Below, one piece after another: positions 11,535-22,599 of a stretch of 64,000 nt of DNA. The notes under the pieces were generated by a model. That model was given only the letters and a program-made list of their open reading frames with translations. It was not told the origin of the DNA and made no database searches. Source of the stretch: Rutpela maculata (taxonomy: Eukaryota > Arthropoda > Insecta > Coleoptera > Cerambycidae); assembly GCA_936432065.2 (NCBI GenBank), contig OW386291.2, forward strand, positions 20,933,821-20,997,820. Reading direction: 5' to 3'. Both the position numbers and the translations under genes were made by a program. Numbering within the stretch: the first letter of the stretch is position 1; every line of letters starts with the position of its first letter.

Positions 11535-12820
11535 TGCAATATCTCAACTACCTCTTGACCGATCTCCCAATTTGGTAAGGAAACATTTTTTAAGCTAAGA
11601 AACAATAATGCTTATCCTGCTTGGCTGTTCTATTTTACAAATAAAAATTTTCCACTTTTTGGGATGTTTGGAAGCCATATAAAACATGTTATGAAACTCA
11701 GGAGCTTCAAAATAATTGTCTTAAAACACTATGTTTTGAAACATGTTACACAGTGAGAATGCGGCTTACGAGTTTGCTCCATCCCCAATATTACTGATGT
11801 AAAACTCACGGTAGACGTTACATACACCAAGAGATAAATCGAATGCATATATTGGATAAGACGTGTAGGTTCTGAATTCAGAGGAAGTATATCATATGTA
11901 ATGTAATATTTATTACCACCGCGTTCTAGAACTATTTTGACGGCCTTATAAATGCAATATAGAGTGCAATATAAATATCGGATGTACCCATAAAAGCAAG
12001 TTTTTATTAATCCATTTCGATTTATTTTGAAATATACCGCGATCTTTTTTCAATCCCAAATGCACTTTCAATTTTATTAATGAAACCACTCAAGATGAAC
12101 GTTTATGACCACAAATTAAAGCGCACCATTAATGTCAGCCCAGTTCATTTCCTGGTTCATTTATATTTAAGTAGGTACACTGACTGCAATTTCAGTTAGA
12201 GTATATTTTGTTTCATTAACTTTTAAAATCGAGATCGGTAACCTCGTCGATAAGTAACCGTTTAAGTGTGGTATAGGCCTGTATGGACTAATATAGCTAA
12301 ATGTTTATATGATTATTGGCCTGCAAATACAAAACAAAATAATTACAACAAATTATTCCAAGTAGACTTACTTAAGTTCATTTTACAACAAAATATTCCA
12401 ACATTTTGTTCTATTCTATACAAGTATTTTCAATATTTTATCATTAAAGTTATTTTGAATCATTACTATCTGAATAAGTGTCTATAATTAATAAATACAC
12501 ACGTTCAATGACGTAAACAAGATCAGTGTCAGTAAATATCGAACTTGTTTGCATTTACAAAATGCTGATGCATCACTTACCTCAGGTACTTAAACAATGA
12601 AGTACATGAAAATGGGCAGAGTTCACCCGGATACCCAACGAGAGTGTCTGGACCGAGGTCTGGGCGCAAGAGTGTCTAGGCACGGAAATGTCTGGGAACG
12701 GGAGTGTCTACTCAAGCACCGAAAATAGGACCAAGACGCTGTCTCGTTGGAAGCGTCCCTAAGAGCCGTGTCACGCTGTAATCTTGTATATTGCGAAATC
12801 GATGTGAAATATCATTGTAT
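11535..12820. other. no gene recognised; degenerate GAGTGTCT repeats near 12640-12710
   Basis: No domain-bearing frame. At 12638-12710 the motif AGTGTCTGG/AGTGTCTAG or a variant recurs irregularly about every 20-25 bp, a small decayed minisatellite in a locally GC-rich patch. Confidence 0.4.
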
Positions 12821-12825
12821 ATCAC

Positions 12826-13035
12826 TTATTACCGTTACATCCAGTGGAAGTATAGTAACGCAAAAATAAATAAAATTTGTGTTGTTCAAATAGGCTTAGA
12901 ATGTCATAAAAGGTCGCATGCCGCCCTCGGTTGATAAGATCTATAAGTGTGTCTTTTACTTCCACATCCAGTAGAAGCATTGTAACGCAAAAAATTGGCA
13001 ATTTTACGTGTTCAAATAGGCTTAGAATGTCATGA
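12826..13035 (-). repeat. two tandem family B 3' ends (B5, B6)
   Basis: On the minus strand, two fragments of about 80-85 bp each hold the block ATGACATTCTAAGCCTATTT and end in the hairpin CTTCCACTGGATGT-AA (plus 12836-12854) or CTTCTACTGGATGTGGAAG (plus 12959-12977). They are separated by about 45 bp. Only the 3' terminus is duplicated. Confidence 0.65.
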
Positions 13036-13357
13036 ATCAGGATGAACCTTGAAATGGATAGGCTGATAGACGGGGCAGATACAGTACGGTTTGTTAAAGC
13101 ACAACGAATACGATGGTTAGGACATGTGGAGAGAATGAGAGAGGAAAGGTGGCCAAGCAAAGTGGTGGAGTGGAAACCCCCAGGAAGGAGAGCAAGAGGA
13201 AGACCTAGGAAAAGGTGGTTAGATGATGTTAGAGAGGATCTGGAAGTTATGAGAGTAAGGAATTGGAGAAGAAAGGCAGATGATAAGGACGAATGGCGAC
13301 AACTGGTGAAGCAGGCTAAAACCCACCAAGGGTTGTAATGCCAAAGAAGAAGAAGAC
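13036..13357 (+). pseudogene. 3' end of an RTE-like non-LTR retrotransposon
   Basis: The open frame 13042-13338 encodes 98 residues with RIRWLGHVERM, WKPPGRRARGRPRKRWLDD, RNWRRKADDKDEW and VKQAKTH. This is the well-known tail that follows reverse transcriptase in many insect endonuclease/RT polyproteins. The frame is open to a natural stop and is followed by an AAGAAGAAGA 3' tail. Everything upstream (endonuclease, RT) is absent, so this is a 5'-truncated insertion. The clade assignment to RTE is from memory of tail style and is uncertain. Confidence 0.8.
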
Positions 13358-13363
13358 TTGTTT

Positions 13364-14089
13364 AAACAAGCTAAAAACGTACTCTTCGCCAATTGACGAT
13401 TTGCACGAAAGAAAGTTCAGTAAAAAGTGTCATGGCGCACAGTATAATGGTATCACTGTAATTCACTGTCATAACATCGTTTTCATTATCTTTAATGTTA
13501 AACCTGCTTCCATTGAATATAAATAGTCTTTATTAGGTTGTTTCGTAGTCTACAATATTTAAAAAATGTCGAATTATGCAATTTGTTAAACACTGTTTCC
13601 AACTCTCAGTTTACTAGAAGAGTTGGCAGCAGTGATTGACAAATTGCATAATTTGACATTTTTTAAATATTGTAGACTATGAAACAACCTAATAAAGATG
13701 ATTTATATTCAGTGGAAGTATGTTTAACATTAAAGATAATGAAAACAATGTTATGATTATTATATTATAGGTATTTAATTGTTGCAAAGTTTGGAAATTA
13801 GACGAGTTGGTCAACATGTGCAGTGAATTACAGTGATACCATTATACTGTGCGCCATGACACTTTTTACCAAACTTTCTTTCATGCAAATCGTCAATTTA
13901 CTGAGCTTTTTATATAATTGTTACACATTCTATAGAATACTCTTCGCAGTTTTCTTGTAAATAATGTTAGCTTTTGGACATCCTACATTTTGTGATCTTT
14001 GTTGTGAAAAAATTACATGAAAAAAAAAATGAAAAAAAATATCCAACCTATGTGGGATTCGAACACACGATCTTTGGATTGCAACGCAA
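13364..14089 (+). repeat. family A repeat, 5' half, interrupted by a fold-back (A3)
   Basis: It begins ACAAGCTAAAAACGTACTCT then TCGCC, as do A1 (15105) and A2 (41254). After a fold-back insertion (about 13391-13897) the A sequence resumes with CTTTTTATATAATTGTTACA and ACTCTTCGCAG, then continues to a tRNA-like T-arm on the minus strand (GTTCGAATCCC, about 14055-14066). It stops at GGATTGCAACGCAA (14076-14089). The rest of the element appears at 17035-17560. Confidence 0.7.
13391..13897. mobile_element. long near-complete fold-back (about 0.5-kb hairpin)
   Basis: The left arm 13391-13605 pairs with the right arm 13620-13897. Examples: GACGATTTGCACGAAAGAAA against TTTCTTTCATGCAAATCGTC, TGTCATGGCGCACAGTATAA against its inverse at 13843-13862, and TAGTCTACAATATTTAAAAA against its inverse at 13656-13675. 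The right arm carries about 65 extra bases (about 13757-13822). The tip (CCAACTCT / AGAGTTGG) pairs too. It lies inside a family A element; AATT flanks both ends as a possible target duplication. Confidence 0.85.
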
Positions 14090-15104
14090 GCAAGCAAGTA
14101 ATAACAAGTTTATTAACCTGTATATGCCTCCCCGGAATCTGGCCCGGAGCCAGCTAGATAACCACGACGTGCAGCGCCGTGGTGGGTGTCGGGCTGGGCG
14201 AGGCAGATCCAGTTTGGCTAAAGCTGAATATAATAGTTAAAACTTCTGCCTAAGAATAAAGCTTAAAATTAACAATTTGGATCAATAATAGTACACTAAA
14301 ATACTTAAAAAATAATTAAAATAAACACTTTAATAACTAGCGGTTTCGCGCACAGACGAACACTTTGGAATTTTCATTACTGACACGTAGTGGAAGACCA
14401 GACCCTCTGAATTCGACACCCTCTATACAACTCACGAACACCCACCTAAAAAATAGGTAATCTGATGTAAAATAACCTGCTAAACTTGATTTTTGAATTC
14501 GCTCATTGATTTGAGATTGCCAAAATGACCAAATTGGCAATTTTCTAAAAAAAATAAAAATTATGTGTTATTTTTTATTTTTCATATAACACGTTTTTAT
14601 TTTACTTCAGAATTTTTTTATTTTTTACATAATATTCTCTAACTATTCTTTGATATGTTGAAAGTAAAAAACTTTACCTAAAAAATAATTAGTTGGCAAA
14701 AAAAAATAACAACTTTTCTTTGACGCAAAATCTTTAAAATTTGCAGAGTAAAATGTCCGATCGAGGTATCTTTTTTATTTTTAAAGTTAGGTGCCTACTA
14801 TAACCGAAGAAAATGTTCCAAATGAACTAAATAAAATCTTTTATAAGAAGTTTTTTTTGAAATTTTGCTCCCTTATCGAAATATTCATTGATTGTTTCAG
14901 CGTCCGAACGAATGCGCGCTACTATGAATCGGCCGCAATCGCATCTAGAGCTAAACGCAAGCACGTGCCGGGTGATTATTATTTTCCAGTGTCCATTTAT
15001 GTTAAGTTGAAAGTGCTTTTTGTCTCAGTCCTTATATTTAGTGCGTTATAAACACACAGTTTGGCATAATAAATTATAATTACTCGGATAGGAAATCAAA
15101 GGAA

Positions 15105-15790
15105 ACAAGCTAAAAACGTACTCTTCGCCTGTTCACTGGATTTTTATATAATTGTTATACATTCAATAGGATACTTTTCGCAGTTTTTTGTAAATAATGT
15201 TACTTTTAGACATTTTTAATTTTATAGTACAATCTTAGTTGGTAAAAGACTTGGTAATAAAACTACACCAAACCCCATTTGGGTTTGAAACCCGGGACCC
15301 TTGGATTCCGAGTCAAAAGAACTACACCACCACCTTATACGTAAAAGAATGTAATTTTTTACATTATAAGACACGAGCTAAAATCATTTTCACGGTTGTA
15401 TATTACATTATGAAATGTATATTTGTAAAATATATAAATAATTAGATATTAAAATGAAATATTATTTCACCAGATTTCTATTCAATTACAAAAACTTAAA
15501 AATTAAAATTTTTTTTTTTAAATTTAAATCATTAACATTTTTATTTACCGATCGATTTTCTTCAAATAGGGTTCTTCCTCTAGCTAACACTAATTTACTG
15601 TCCAAATTTCAGTACAATCGGAATTTTCTTTCTTGAGTTATCGTGCTTACAAGAAACGTGACGGACGGACAGACAGACGGACATTTTGAAAGTTGTTCAG
15701 AATTCGTTCACTAACACAATAGTATGAAAATTTTTTGTCTGTGAGCGATATTTACGGTTTTAGAAATGTACCGATCAAATGCAAAATTTG
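15105..15790 (+). repeat. family A repeat (A1), 3' hairpin missing
   Basis: It has the same block order as A2: ACAAGCTAAAAACGTACTCT; a minus-strand tRNA-like segment (GGGTTTGAAACCC, 15279-15291, with CCTTGGATTCCGAGTCAAAA); CTAGCTAACACTAA; CCAAATTTCAGTACAATC; TTATCGTGCTTACA; the tract ACGGACGGACAGACAGACGG; and TTTTAGAAATGTACCGATCA. It then runs into unrelated sequence where A2 and A4 have the ACTCTTCG hairpin. Confidence 0.75.
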
Positions 15791-15799
15791 ATGACATTT

Positions 15800-16430
15800 C
15801 TGTGGCTTCTAAATATTGTATTTAGAACAGAAAAATTTAATTTTATCACTAAATCCAGTTTACCATACACAATGTAGAAGATCGTATACCCGAACTGCTT
15901 ATATAAAAAAAATCAGAAATTGTAAATCCTAGTACAGAGAATACAAGTAAAAAGTGCATTTCTGCAATGTGCTATTTACAAGACACAGCATACCAAATTA
16001 AGCCCAGAATTCCAAATGTTTTAGATTTTGGATGGTACCTAAAGGAGGAAATCTTTTTTCCAAAGATGATTTCAAAAAACCCAAAACCCAATTTTATTGA
16101 GTTAACTCCATTGTGTAAATGTAAATTACTTATATAACTGCACTACAAGCTGCAAGTGTAGCAAAGCAAACGTGCAATGTACATATAATAAGTTGTTTAT
16201 ACGAAGGAAAATGTAATCTTTAGTACCCACTATTTGCTGTTATAATTAATGAAAACATATTTTTTAATGTGTATGTTTCGAGATTATCTACATAATTTTA
16301 TAACATTTATTTGCAAATAGAAACTAAATAATCCGTAGACTCACTTGATCGCTTAAACGACACCACAGATGGGCGACGTTAACAGAAGTTATGCTTTAAA
16401 TTAATGCGGACGACTTGCGCGGCCGCATTC
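15800..16430. other. no gene recognised
   Basis: AT-rich spacer between A1 and the right arm of the inverted repeat. No supported gene or RNA. Confidence 0.4.
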
Positions 16431-17034
16431 AACAGCGCCATCTCGTTACATGAGCCGAATTTCAAAAAAATCTCTTTATAGAAAAGTTTGTTTAAAGTAT
16501 ATGGAACATTTTTCTCGTTTATACTATAACTCTATCTTTAAAAATAAAAAAGTTACCTCGATCGGGTATTTTTCAATGCAAATTTAAAAAAACCGCGACA
16601 ATAGAGGGTAATTATATTTTTTTTAGGCACTATATTATTAGTTACACTATATTGTTTGCCGTCAGCCTGTCCAAGAATATTGGAGGGATAATGTGTAAAA
16701 TATTGGTCTAAATCGGAATTGAAATAAAAAAGATATGATGTGTTATGTGCAAAACAAAAATTAACCCATAATTTTAAAATTTTTCAAAAAATTTGCGAAT
16801 TGACCGATTTGGCAATCTCAAATTAACGGGCGAACTCAAAAATCAAATCTAGGTCATTTTACATAATATCATCTGTTTTTCAGGTGGGTGTTCGCGAGTT
16901 GTATAGACTACTTTTAAAATGCTTCCTACAGATTGGCTGCTCTCCGACTAACAGGAAAACAGAACTCGAACGAAAAAATCCTTTCGATGCAATTCCACCC
17001 TGGTTGTCTTCCTGCCAGGAAGGTGTGGTGGATA

Positions 17035-17571
17035 GGATTGCAACGCAAAACTTTAGACGCTGCTTTAGACGCTGCACCATCACATATTGTTACGAAATTG
17101 ATTGTCTTTCGACAATTATTCATATTTACACTGGGATAAATTTCTATGAAATATATATTAGTAAAATTCATAAACAAAAAAATACATATTTTGGAAATAG
17201 CATTTCGCAATATTTCTATTTAAGTATAAGCGACAAAAATTAATAGAATATATTTTTTTAAATTAAATAATATATAACTTTTTTATTTACTGATCGATTT
17301 TCTTCAAAAACAATGGGGTTCTTCCTCTAGCTAACACTAACTTACTTTCCAAATTTCAATACTATCGGACTTTTCTTTTTTAGGTTATCGTGCTTACAAG
17401 AAACGTGACGGACGGGCGGATAGACGGACATTTTGAAAGTTGTTCAGAATTCGTTTACTAACACAATGATCTAAAAAAATTTTCTCTACGAACGATATTT
17501 ACGATTTTAGAAATGTGCCGATCAAATACAATATAGGTACTCTTCGTTTTTGCGAAGAGTATAATAAGCTT
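17035..17571 (+). repeat. family A repeat, 3' half with terminal hairpin (A4)
   Basis: It continues the interrupted A3 copy. It has CTAGCTAACACTAACTTACT, the tract ACGGACGGGCGGATAGACGG, ATTTACGATTTTAGAAATGT and the terminal hairpin ACTCTTCG-TTTTTG-CGAAGAGT (17539-17560), followed by ATAAT. It directly abuts a family B fragment on the opposite strand. Confidence 0.75.
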
Positions 17572-17790
17572 AGAATGTCATGAAACGTCGAGATTTTAAG
17601 AGCAAAAAAAATCCTATCTCTCTGTAACTTTTTTTGTGCGCACGATTACTCTGGAACCCTTTAAGATATTGACTTGAAATTTGGTACACGTATGTATTTT
17701 GACGAGATCTGCAACTAGATTATATTTTGATCTCATTCCGTTGAAGGGTTGGGGGGTAAATAGGTAAATCAAGAAAGTAAGAGTCCATAA
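17571..17790 (-). repeat. family B repeat fragment (B4)
   Basis: The inverse matches the core of B1 and B3: CTTGATTTACCTATTTACCC, ACCAAATTTCAAGTCAATAT, GTTCCAGAGTAATCGTGCGC and AAAATCTCGACGTTTCATGA. It is truncated exactly where the family A hairpin ends (17571), so its own 3' hairpin is absent. Confidence 0.65.
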
Positions 17791-17794
17791 AATT

Positions 17795-18250
17795 GATATT
17801 TAGATATAAACTAAGAATTGCGTTGAAGCCGGGGTTGTGACTGATAATTGCTCGAATAAATAATTGGTAGTGTTGAAAATTGGTTGTAATGAATCGGATT
17901 TCTAGCAAGATTTCTCAATACTACAAACGTTGAGTTTTAAATATCAAATTTTATTCCAGTATAAACAAGATAGTTATTTATGTCGTCGAAGTTTCAGTCT
18001 GGGCGGCAGTAAAGTATATATGATTTCGTCAAATTTAAAACTAAAATGTTTGTAGGATTGTAAAACATCAAAACATCCTTGTTTATATTCAATATACGTG
18101 TGCCAATCAATCTAAAATAGATCAGAAAAATTTCGTGGTGTTATTAATTAACATTATGAAATGAATGAATAAAGTACAAGCTGCTAATGCTCGGGTATAA
18201 GTAAAAAACTCGGTAAGAAAGAATAATAGGTAGTTTGACACTGTCATATA
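17795..18250. other. no gene recognised
   Basis: AT-rich sequence without a recognisable gene or repeat boundary. Confidence 0.4.
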
Positions 18251-18253
18251 CTT

Positions 18254-19800
18254 ACAGGATGTTTCATTAATAATTGGTCAGACGCTAACTGAAGAATCCT
18301 TAGCCCAAAATATGAAGATTTAACCAAAAACACTTAGGTAAAATGTGCCTCCTTACTGAGATACAAGGTGTTGAATTTAAACACAAAAAAACTATTTTCA
18401 CATATTATTTTAAAATTACTTACTTAAGTAATACTTCTTTACCATATTTGGCAGAAAGTGTTAGTGGTCCAAGATGCATAATATCACCGAAAGGTAGGTG
18501 GGATGAAGGAAGGAGTTTGCCCATCTTAATTTGTACGCCACTGGCCAAATATTTGTTTTCTTGGTTTTCTCTTATTTTTCAGTAATTTTTACAGAAAAAA
18601 GGTACTCTTAATACATTGCTCTAGGGTGCCTATTTCTCGAGATTCGAAAAAGCTTTTAAAATAAAAAAATACGTTTTGCAGGTAGTAGTAATTTATTTTA
18701 ATAAATGTTCAAACTGGGCTGCATTAACTTCGATACATTTTCTTAATTTTGGGCTAAAAGATCTCCTTACTTTAAAAAATATGTTGGTTTCTAATAAAAT
18801 TGGCAGCATTTTGAACTTGTTGCCATAATTCCTGGCGACTGTTAATCGCTTGTGCGTATAAACAAATGATTTCATTTCATTTCATTTTGCATGAACCAGA
18901 TATTCCTCCTTAAATTTAATGACAGTTTCCAGCTCATGAAAAAGATCAGTTTGAAGAAATTCTAAATATGAATTACCGTACAAATTTGTTGGTAGTTCAT
19001 ATGGACCCAATAGACGATCTCCTAAAAAGCCAGACCACAAGTTAATTTTAAATTCATGCTGGAAATGTGATTCTCTAGGTAAATATGGATACTCTATATA
19101 TCCAAGATATAAGCATTTCTCCAATTAAAAACTCATCTCCGTGTGAACGTGGCTTCGTCGGTAAAGGTGATATTTGTAATAAAATGAAAGTGTTCACTTT
19201 GTTTACCTCGAATAAATTGTAAAAATTCCACTCGCTGAGGAAGATCCCTAGGTAACAAATTCTGAATAGGGGTGAAACGATATGGTCACAATTATTCTTT
19301 CTTGAGTATTCTAAAAACGGAAGCATTGTTTATTCCAGCAGTTGCCGATAAACGTCTTGTACTCAGATGGAGATATTCAGCAATTCTTACTAAAAAGTCA
19401 TCCTCTTGATTGACAGTAATTATTTTTGGGCGGCCTACATCATGTTTGGGACGAAATTTACCATTTTCCCCTAACCGTTCGTAAACTTTTATAAAAGTTT
19501 TGTGATTCGGTTTAATTCTGTTGGGATGAAATTCGAAATATTTTCGAGAAGCAGCACGTGTATTGTAATTTTCTTGTGCATAAATACATACAATGTCTCG
19601 CGTTTCCCTATTCGACAAATTATTATGACGGGGCATTATCAATAAATAAGTTTTGTGAACTGTGAACTATTACGGCAAAACTAACGTTTGACAGTTCTGG
19701 AAAAGCTACATATCATTAGCCTACTAAGTAAAAACATTACCTACTATGTACAAAAACAATAAGGCATTTAGTTAGATGTCAAAGTGATTAGAAATTTATT
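18254..19800 (-). mobile_element. degenerate mariner-type element (copy 3)
   Basis: The terminal region starts CAGGATGTTTCATTAATAAT (18256) and is shared with the solo fragment at 11396-11530. A transposase relic lies inside on the minus strand (18693-19642). I could not find the matching right terminus; it should lie in about 19650-19850. Confidence 0.6.
18693..19642 (-). pseudogene. mariner/DUF4817-type transposase, internally deleted
   Basis: The N-terminal part (19292-19642) reads from MPRHNNLSNRETRDIVCIYA through SRKYFEFHPNR and GENGKFRPKHDVGRPKI, a DUF4817-like HTH with a GRP-type linker. The first acidic block is visible in another frame near 19145-19170 (NITFTDEATFT). Next comes a frame at 18882-19124 with INLWSGFLGDRLLGPYELP. 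At about 18885 a third frame reads NIWFMQNEM, the start of the second acidic block, then jumps directly to C-terminal sequence (18693-18875: VRRSFSPKLRKCIEVN, QFEHLL). The region between the second and third acids is deleted, so the copy is dead. Confidence 0.75.
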
Positions 19801-19879
19801 TGTTAGATGAGTAACACTGAAATTTAAAATACCATGTAAGTAGCTGCTGTTTTTCCGAATTCAAATATAATAGTAAATG

Positions 19880-20340
19880 CATAAAAAAAGAAGTTTCGAT
19901 ATTATGCGAGGATTTGCTAATCTATAGGGGGTGGATGCCTTTTCAGGGTGACACCTAAAAAAAAAAAACAAAAACATTAGAGCGCTACCTACTAAATTAA
20001 GGATGAATTTCGTTTTTTTTTTTTTTAATTTTTGTAGAGTTAATGGCTTCGGAGATCTGGAAGTCTAAAGGTGGCGTTCGAACTTTTATAAGACGAAGTA
20101 TTTAGTTTAAATGTTAAATACCTTAAAAACTGTGGCACTTAGGCCAAAAACGCTAATAACTAAAATGAAAAACTATTAATTAGGCTTTCAAATGACTTTC
20201 TTCCTATTTTTATAACATAAAAAACAAGAAGTTATGACAGAAACAATGCACTTTTTCACATTTTTTTTATAAAAACGTCTCAATATTGGTAATGCAAGTA
20301 ATCAGTAATTAAAAAAATATATTCCTATACACTGTTTTTC
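19880..20340 (+). repeat. family R repeat fragment
   Basis: It contains AGTTTCGATATTATGCGAGG, then TATAGGGGGTGGATGCC, matching 48340-48390 and, inverted, 55890-55950. Later blocks such as GAAGTTATGACAGAAA also recur in those copies. Non-coding. Confidence 0.6.
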
Positions 20341-20346
20341 GTTAAT

Positions 20347-21322
20347 ATACAGTGTGACCTAGACGCTCCCAACATTTTGTACAGGTATTCCGGGAATACC
20401 CCCTAATCCCGATTTATTCCACGTATTCCCAAGAATTTTCAGTTATTCCCAACTATTCCCGAGAATTCTCAGTTATTCCCAAGTATTCTCAGTTATTCCC
20501 AAGCTTTTTCGAGTATTTCCAAACATTCCCAATTATTTCCTAAGTATTTTCTGTATTCCCAGATTAACATACCACTTTTAAATGTTCTATATTAGTTAAA
20601 TGGTGCACTAAGCTTTTATTAACCTAACCTATAACCGTACCCAACATATAGGTATTTGACAATAAAAACAAATTATGTGTGAGTATACAGTCTGAAATTT
20701 CTCGAAAATTTCACTTCTTAAGGCTGGCTGCGAGCACCCTTTAACTTATTTTTTCTGATTTGAACCAAATTTTACTCAAGCATAGAACAAGTTAGGATCT
20801 ACTTATAGTCAAAACAAATCATATTAGGCATATTTTTAATTGAAAATTTTATTAATAAAAGTTGTTCAAAATTGTCCAAAATTTCATCAAAATAAAAAAA
20901 AATTGAAAACTTTTAAATTTAAAAAATTTAACACTAAAAAATAATAATAAAAAAACTACCCATTACTTGACAACTGCCTAACAGCTTGGGTATAATTTCT
21001 AACAAAATTGTCATAGCACAATTTTCTAAACAAAAAAATAATAATAATAATTAAATTATATTTTCGGACTTGCACACCATTTTAAAACAAATTTCAATAT
21101 TTTTTATTTTTTATTAATTTTGGAGAACAACTTTCAAGTAATAAAAGCTTTCGATAGAAAAAATTCCTGATTTTTTATTTTTTCTGCTTATTTTGACACC
21201 GCACTTGCATTTGTAGGAGGCGAATCTATTTTTGGCAATAAGTAGTAGATCCTAATTTGGTTCAAATCGGAAAAAAATAAAAAAGTTATGAGGGTGCTCC
21301 CATTTTAATTGGGTCACCCTGT
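20347..21322. mobile_element. non-autonomous mariner-type element containing a minisatellite
   Basis: The left end TATACAGTGTGACC is the near inverse of the right end GGGTCACCCTGTATA. Sub-terminal blocks pair as well, for example TTGAACCAAAT at 20761 against ATTTGGTTCAAAT at 21255, and TTAGGATCTACTTAT against AGTAGTAGATCCTAA. About 975 bp, no transposase. TA flanks fit mariner-type insertion. Confidence 0.6.
20382..20565 (+). repeat. ATTCCCAA minisatellite
   Basis: Roughly ten degenerate units of about 20 bp such as TTCTCAGTTATTCCCAAGTA, with the invariant core ATTCCC. It lies within the 20.3-21.3 kb element. Confidence 0.75.
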
Positions 21323-21450
21323 ATACAGCCCGAGATGCATACGATATTATTCCTCGTATTTTTTCGACTACCGCCCTAATAACGATAAAATGTGCCTTTA
21401 TTTTTGTTTGACGTAAAATAATGGTAAAATAATTGTACGATATACAGAGT

Positions 21451-22017
21451 GTTCCATATTTGATGAGAAAGTAAAACATACCATCTAAAATTTTGTTGAG
21501 GGATGGGCCATAACATATCATCAAGTTTTTGATACCCATTATTATTAAGTGATTAATAAACTGAAATGTTTGAAGCAAGTTATAACTCATAGCCAGTCGG
21601 TGTATAATTTTGAAAGTGCAACGAAGAGCTCAATATTTAGGATCACCTTTCGCACCTGCCTTTAAAAACTTCTTTTTAAAATGTTTTGTATGAAAAATAA
21701 TTTGTATGCGTACTGTGCGTTGTTATAATCAATACAATCAATAATCAATATCGAGATTAATACTAAGTAATTATTAAATTTGTAATCTACACTAGTAAGG
21801 AAGTACACTTGTGCAAAAGAGAGCATAGCATCAGTTTGAACACTTATTAAATCTATGACTACTTTTTTTCGCTTGAAACCGTCGAAAAAAGTAGTCACTA
21901 TGAGATATTAGCGTGTAGACAATTGATTGCAGAAACATTTTAAATAATTGAAAAAACTGAGTTTGACGGTTTAAATACCTAGTAAAAGTTTTAATCAACA
22001 TGGAGAACACCCTGTAG
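21451..22017. mobile_element. probable non-autonomous mariner-type element
   Basis: The left end TACAGAGTGTTCCATATT and right end GGAGAACACCCTGTAG are inverse over the terminal CAG-GTGTTC motif. No catalytic block was found. The boundaries rest on the short TIRs only. Confidence 0.4.
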
Positions 22018-22599
22018 AATTGGGCTCAACTCTGAGAATCCTGGAAATTAGTACATAGTCTTGAGAATATTCAAAATGAAATTACTCAAATTTATGCAGA
22101 TTTTTCTCGACTGCTGCAAACGAATTTTTTTTCCGGAAAAAATGGAAAAGTAGCAAGGCTGAGTGTAGATCCAAAAATAATATAAGTATTTCTGGATAAA
22201 GAAGTAAGAGTCAAATACGAATATATAACTAAAGGGTGTTCTATTTAAAAAATCCTAGTATTAGTTTGCCACTACTCTGTGAAGCACCCTGTAGATTTTA
22301 ATATTATTTTAGAATATGCCACTTTTTATCTCAAACAATTTTTATCTGAGACATTTTTTCAAATTTCAAATGAATGAGAAAATTGCCCATCCACACACTA
22401 CTGACGCACCGTGTATATGGGCAAATAATCACATCAAATTAAAAAAAATCTATTACTTACTTAATTGTCCTTGTGTGACCTTTTTAGGGGATAAAAGGAA
22501 GTGGTAGAGGGAAACTGACACGATAGAAAAATTTTGTGTGTTCAAAATTGGCTTCAGAGCGTCAAGATATTTCAGAAAAGTTAGGACAAGGCCTTCTTT

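Larger units (their letters stand above)
14340..16915. repeat. diverged long inverted repeat (arms 14340-14880 and 16440-16915)
   Basis: The inverse of 14340-14880 matches 16440-16915 in blocks: GGTGGGTGTTCGTGAGTTGT against GGTGGGTGTTCGCGAGTTGT, GGCAATCTCAAAT, ACCTCGATCGG and GGAACATTTT. The arms have diverged by eye by perhaps a quarter. The roughly 1.5 kb between them contains family A copy A1. The arms hold no recognisable protein; the type of element is unknown. Confidence 0.6.
14090..17034. mobile_element. 2.9-kb insertion splitting a family A repeat
   Basis: GGATTGCAACGCAA occurs at 14076-14089 and again at 17035-17048. Family A sequence stops at the first copy and resumes in register at the second, so 14090-17034 looks like one insertion event with a 14-bp duplication. 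A short GCAAGCAAGCAAG tract adjoins the left copy and could be a retroelement tail on the minus strand. The insert contains a pair of long inverted arms and a second family A element. No complete ORF is present. Confidence 0.5.

Noticed and set aside
12826..13035. CRISPR-like array from two similar hairpin units
   Set aside because: Eukaryotic repeat ends of family B; two units only, no regular spacers.
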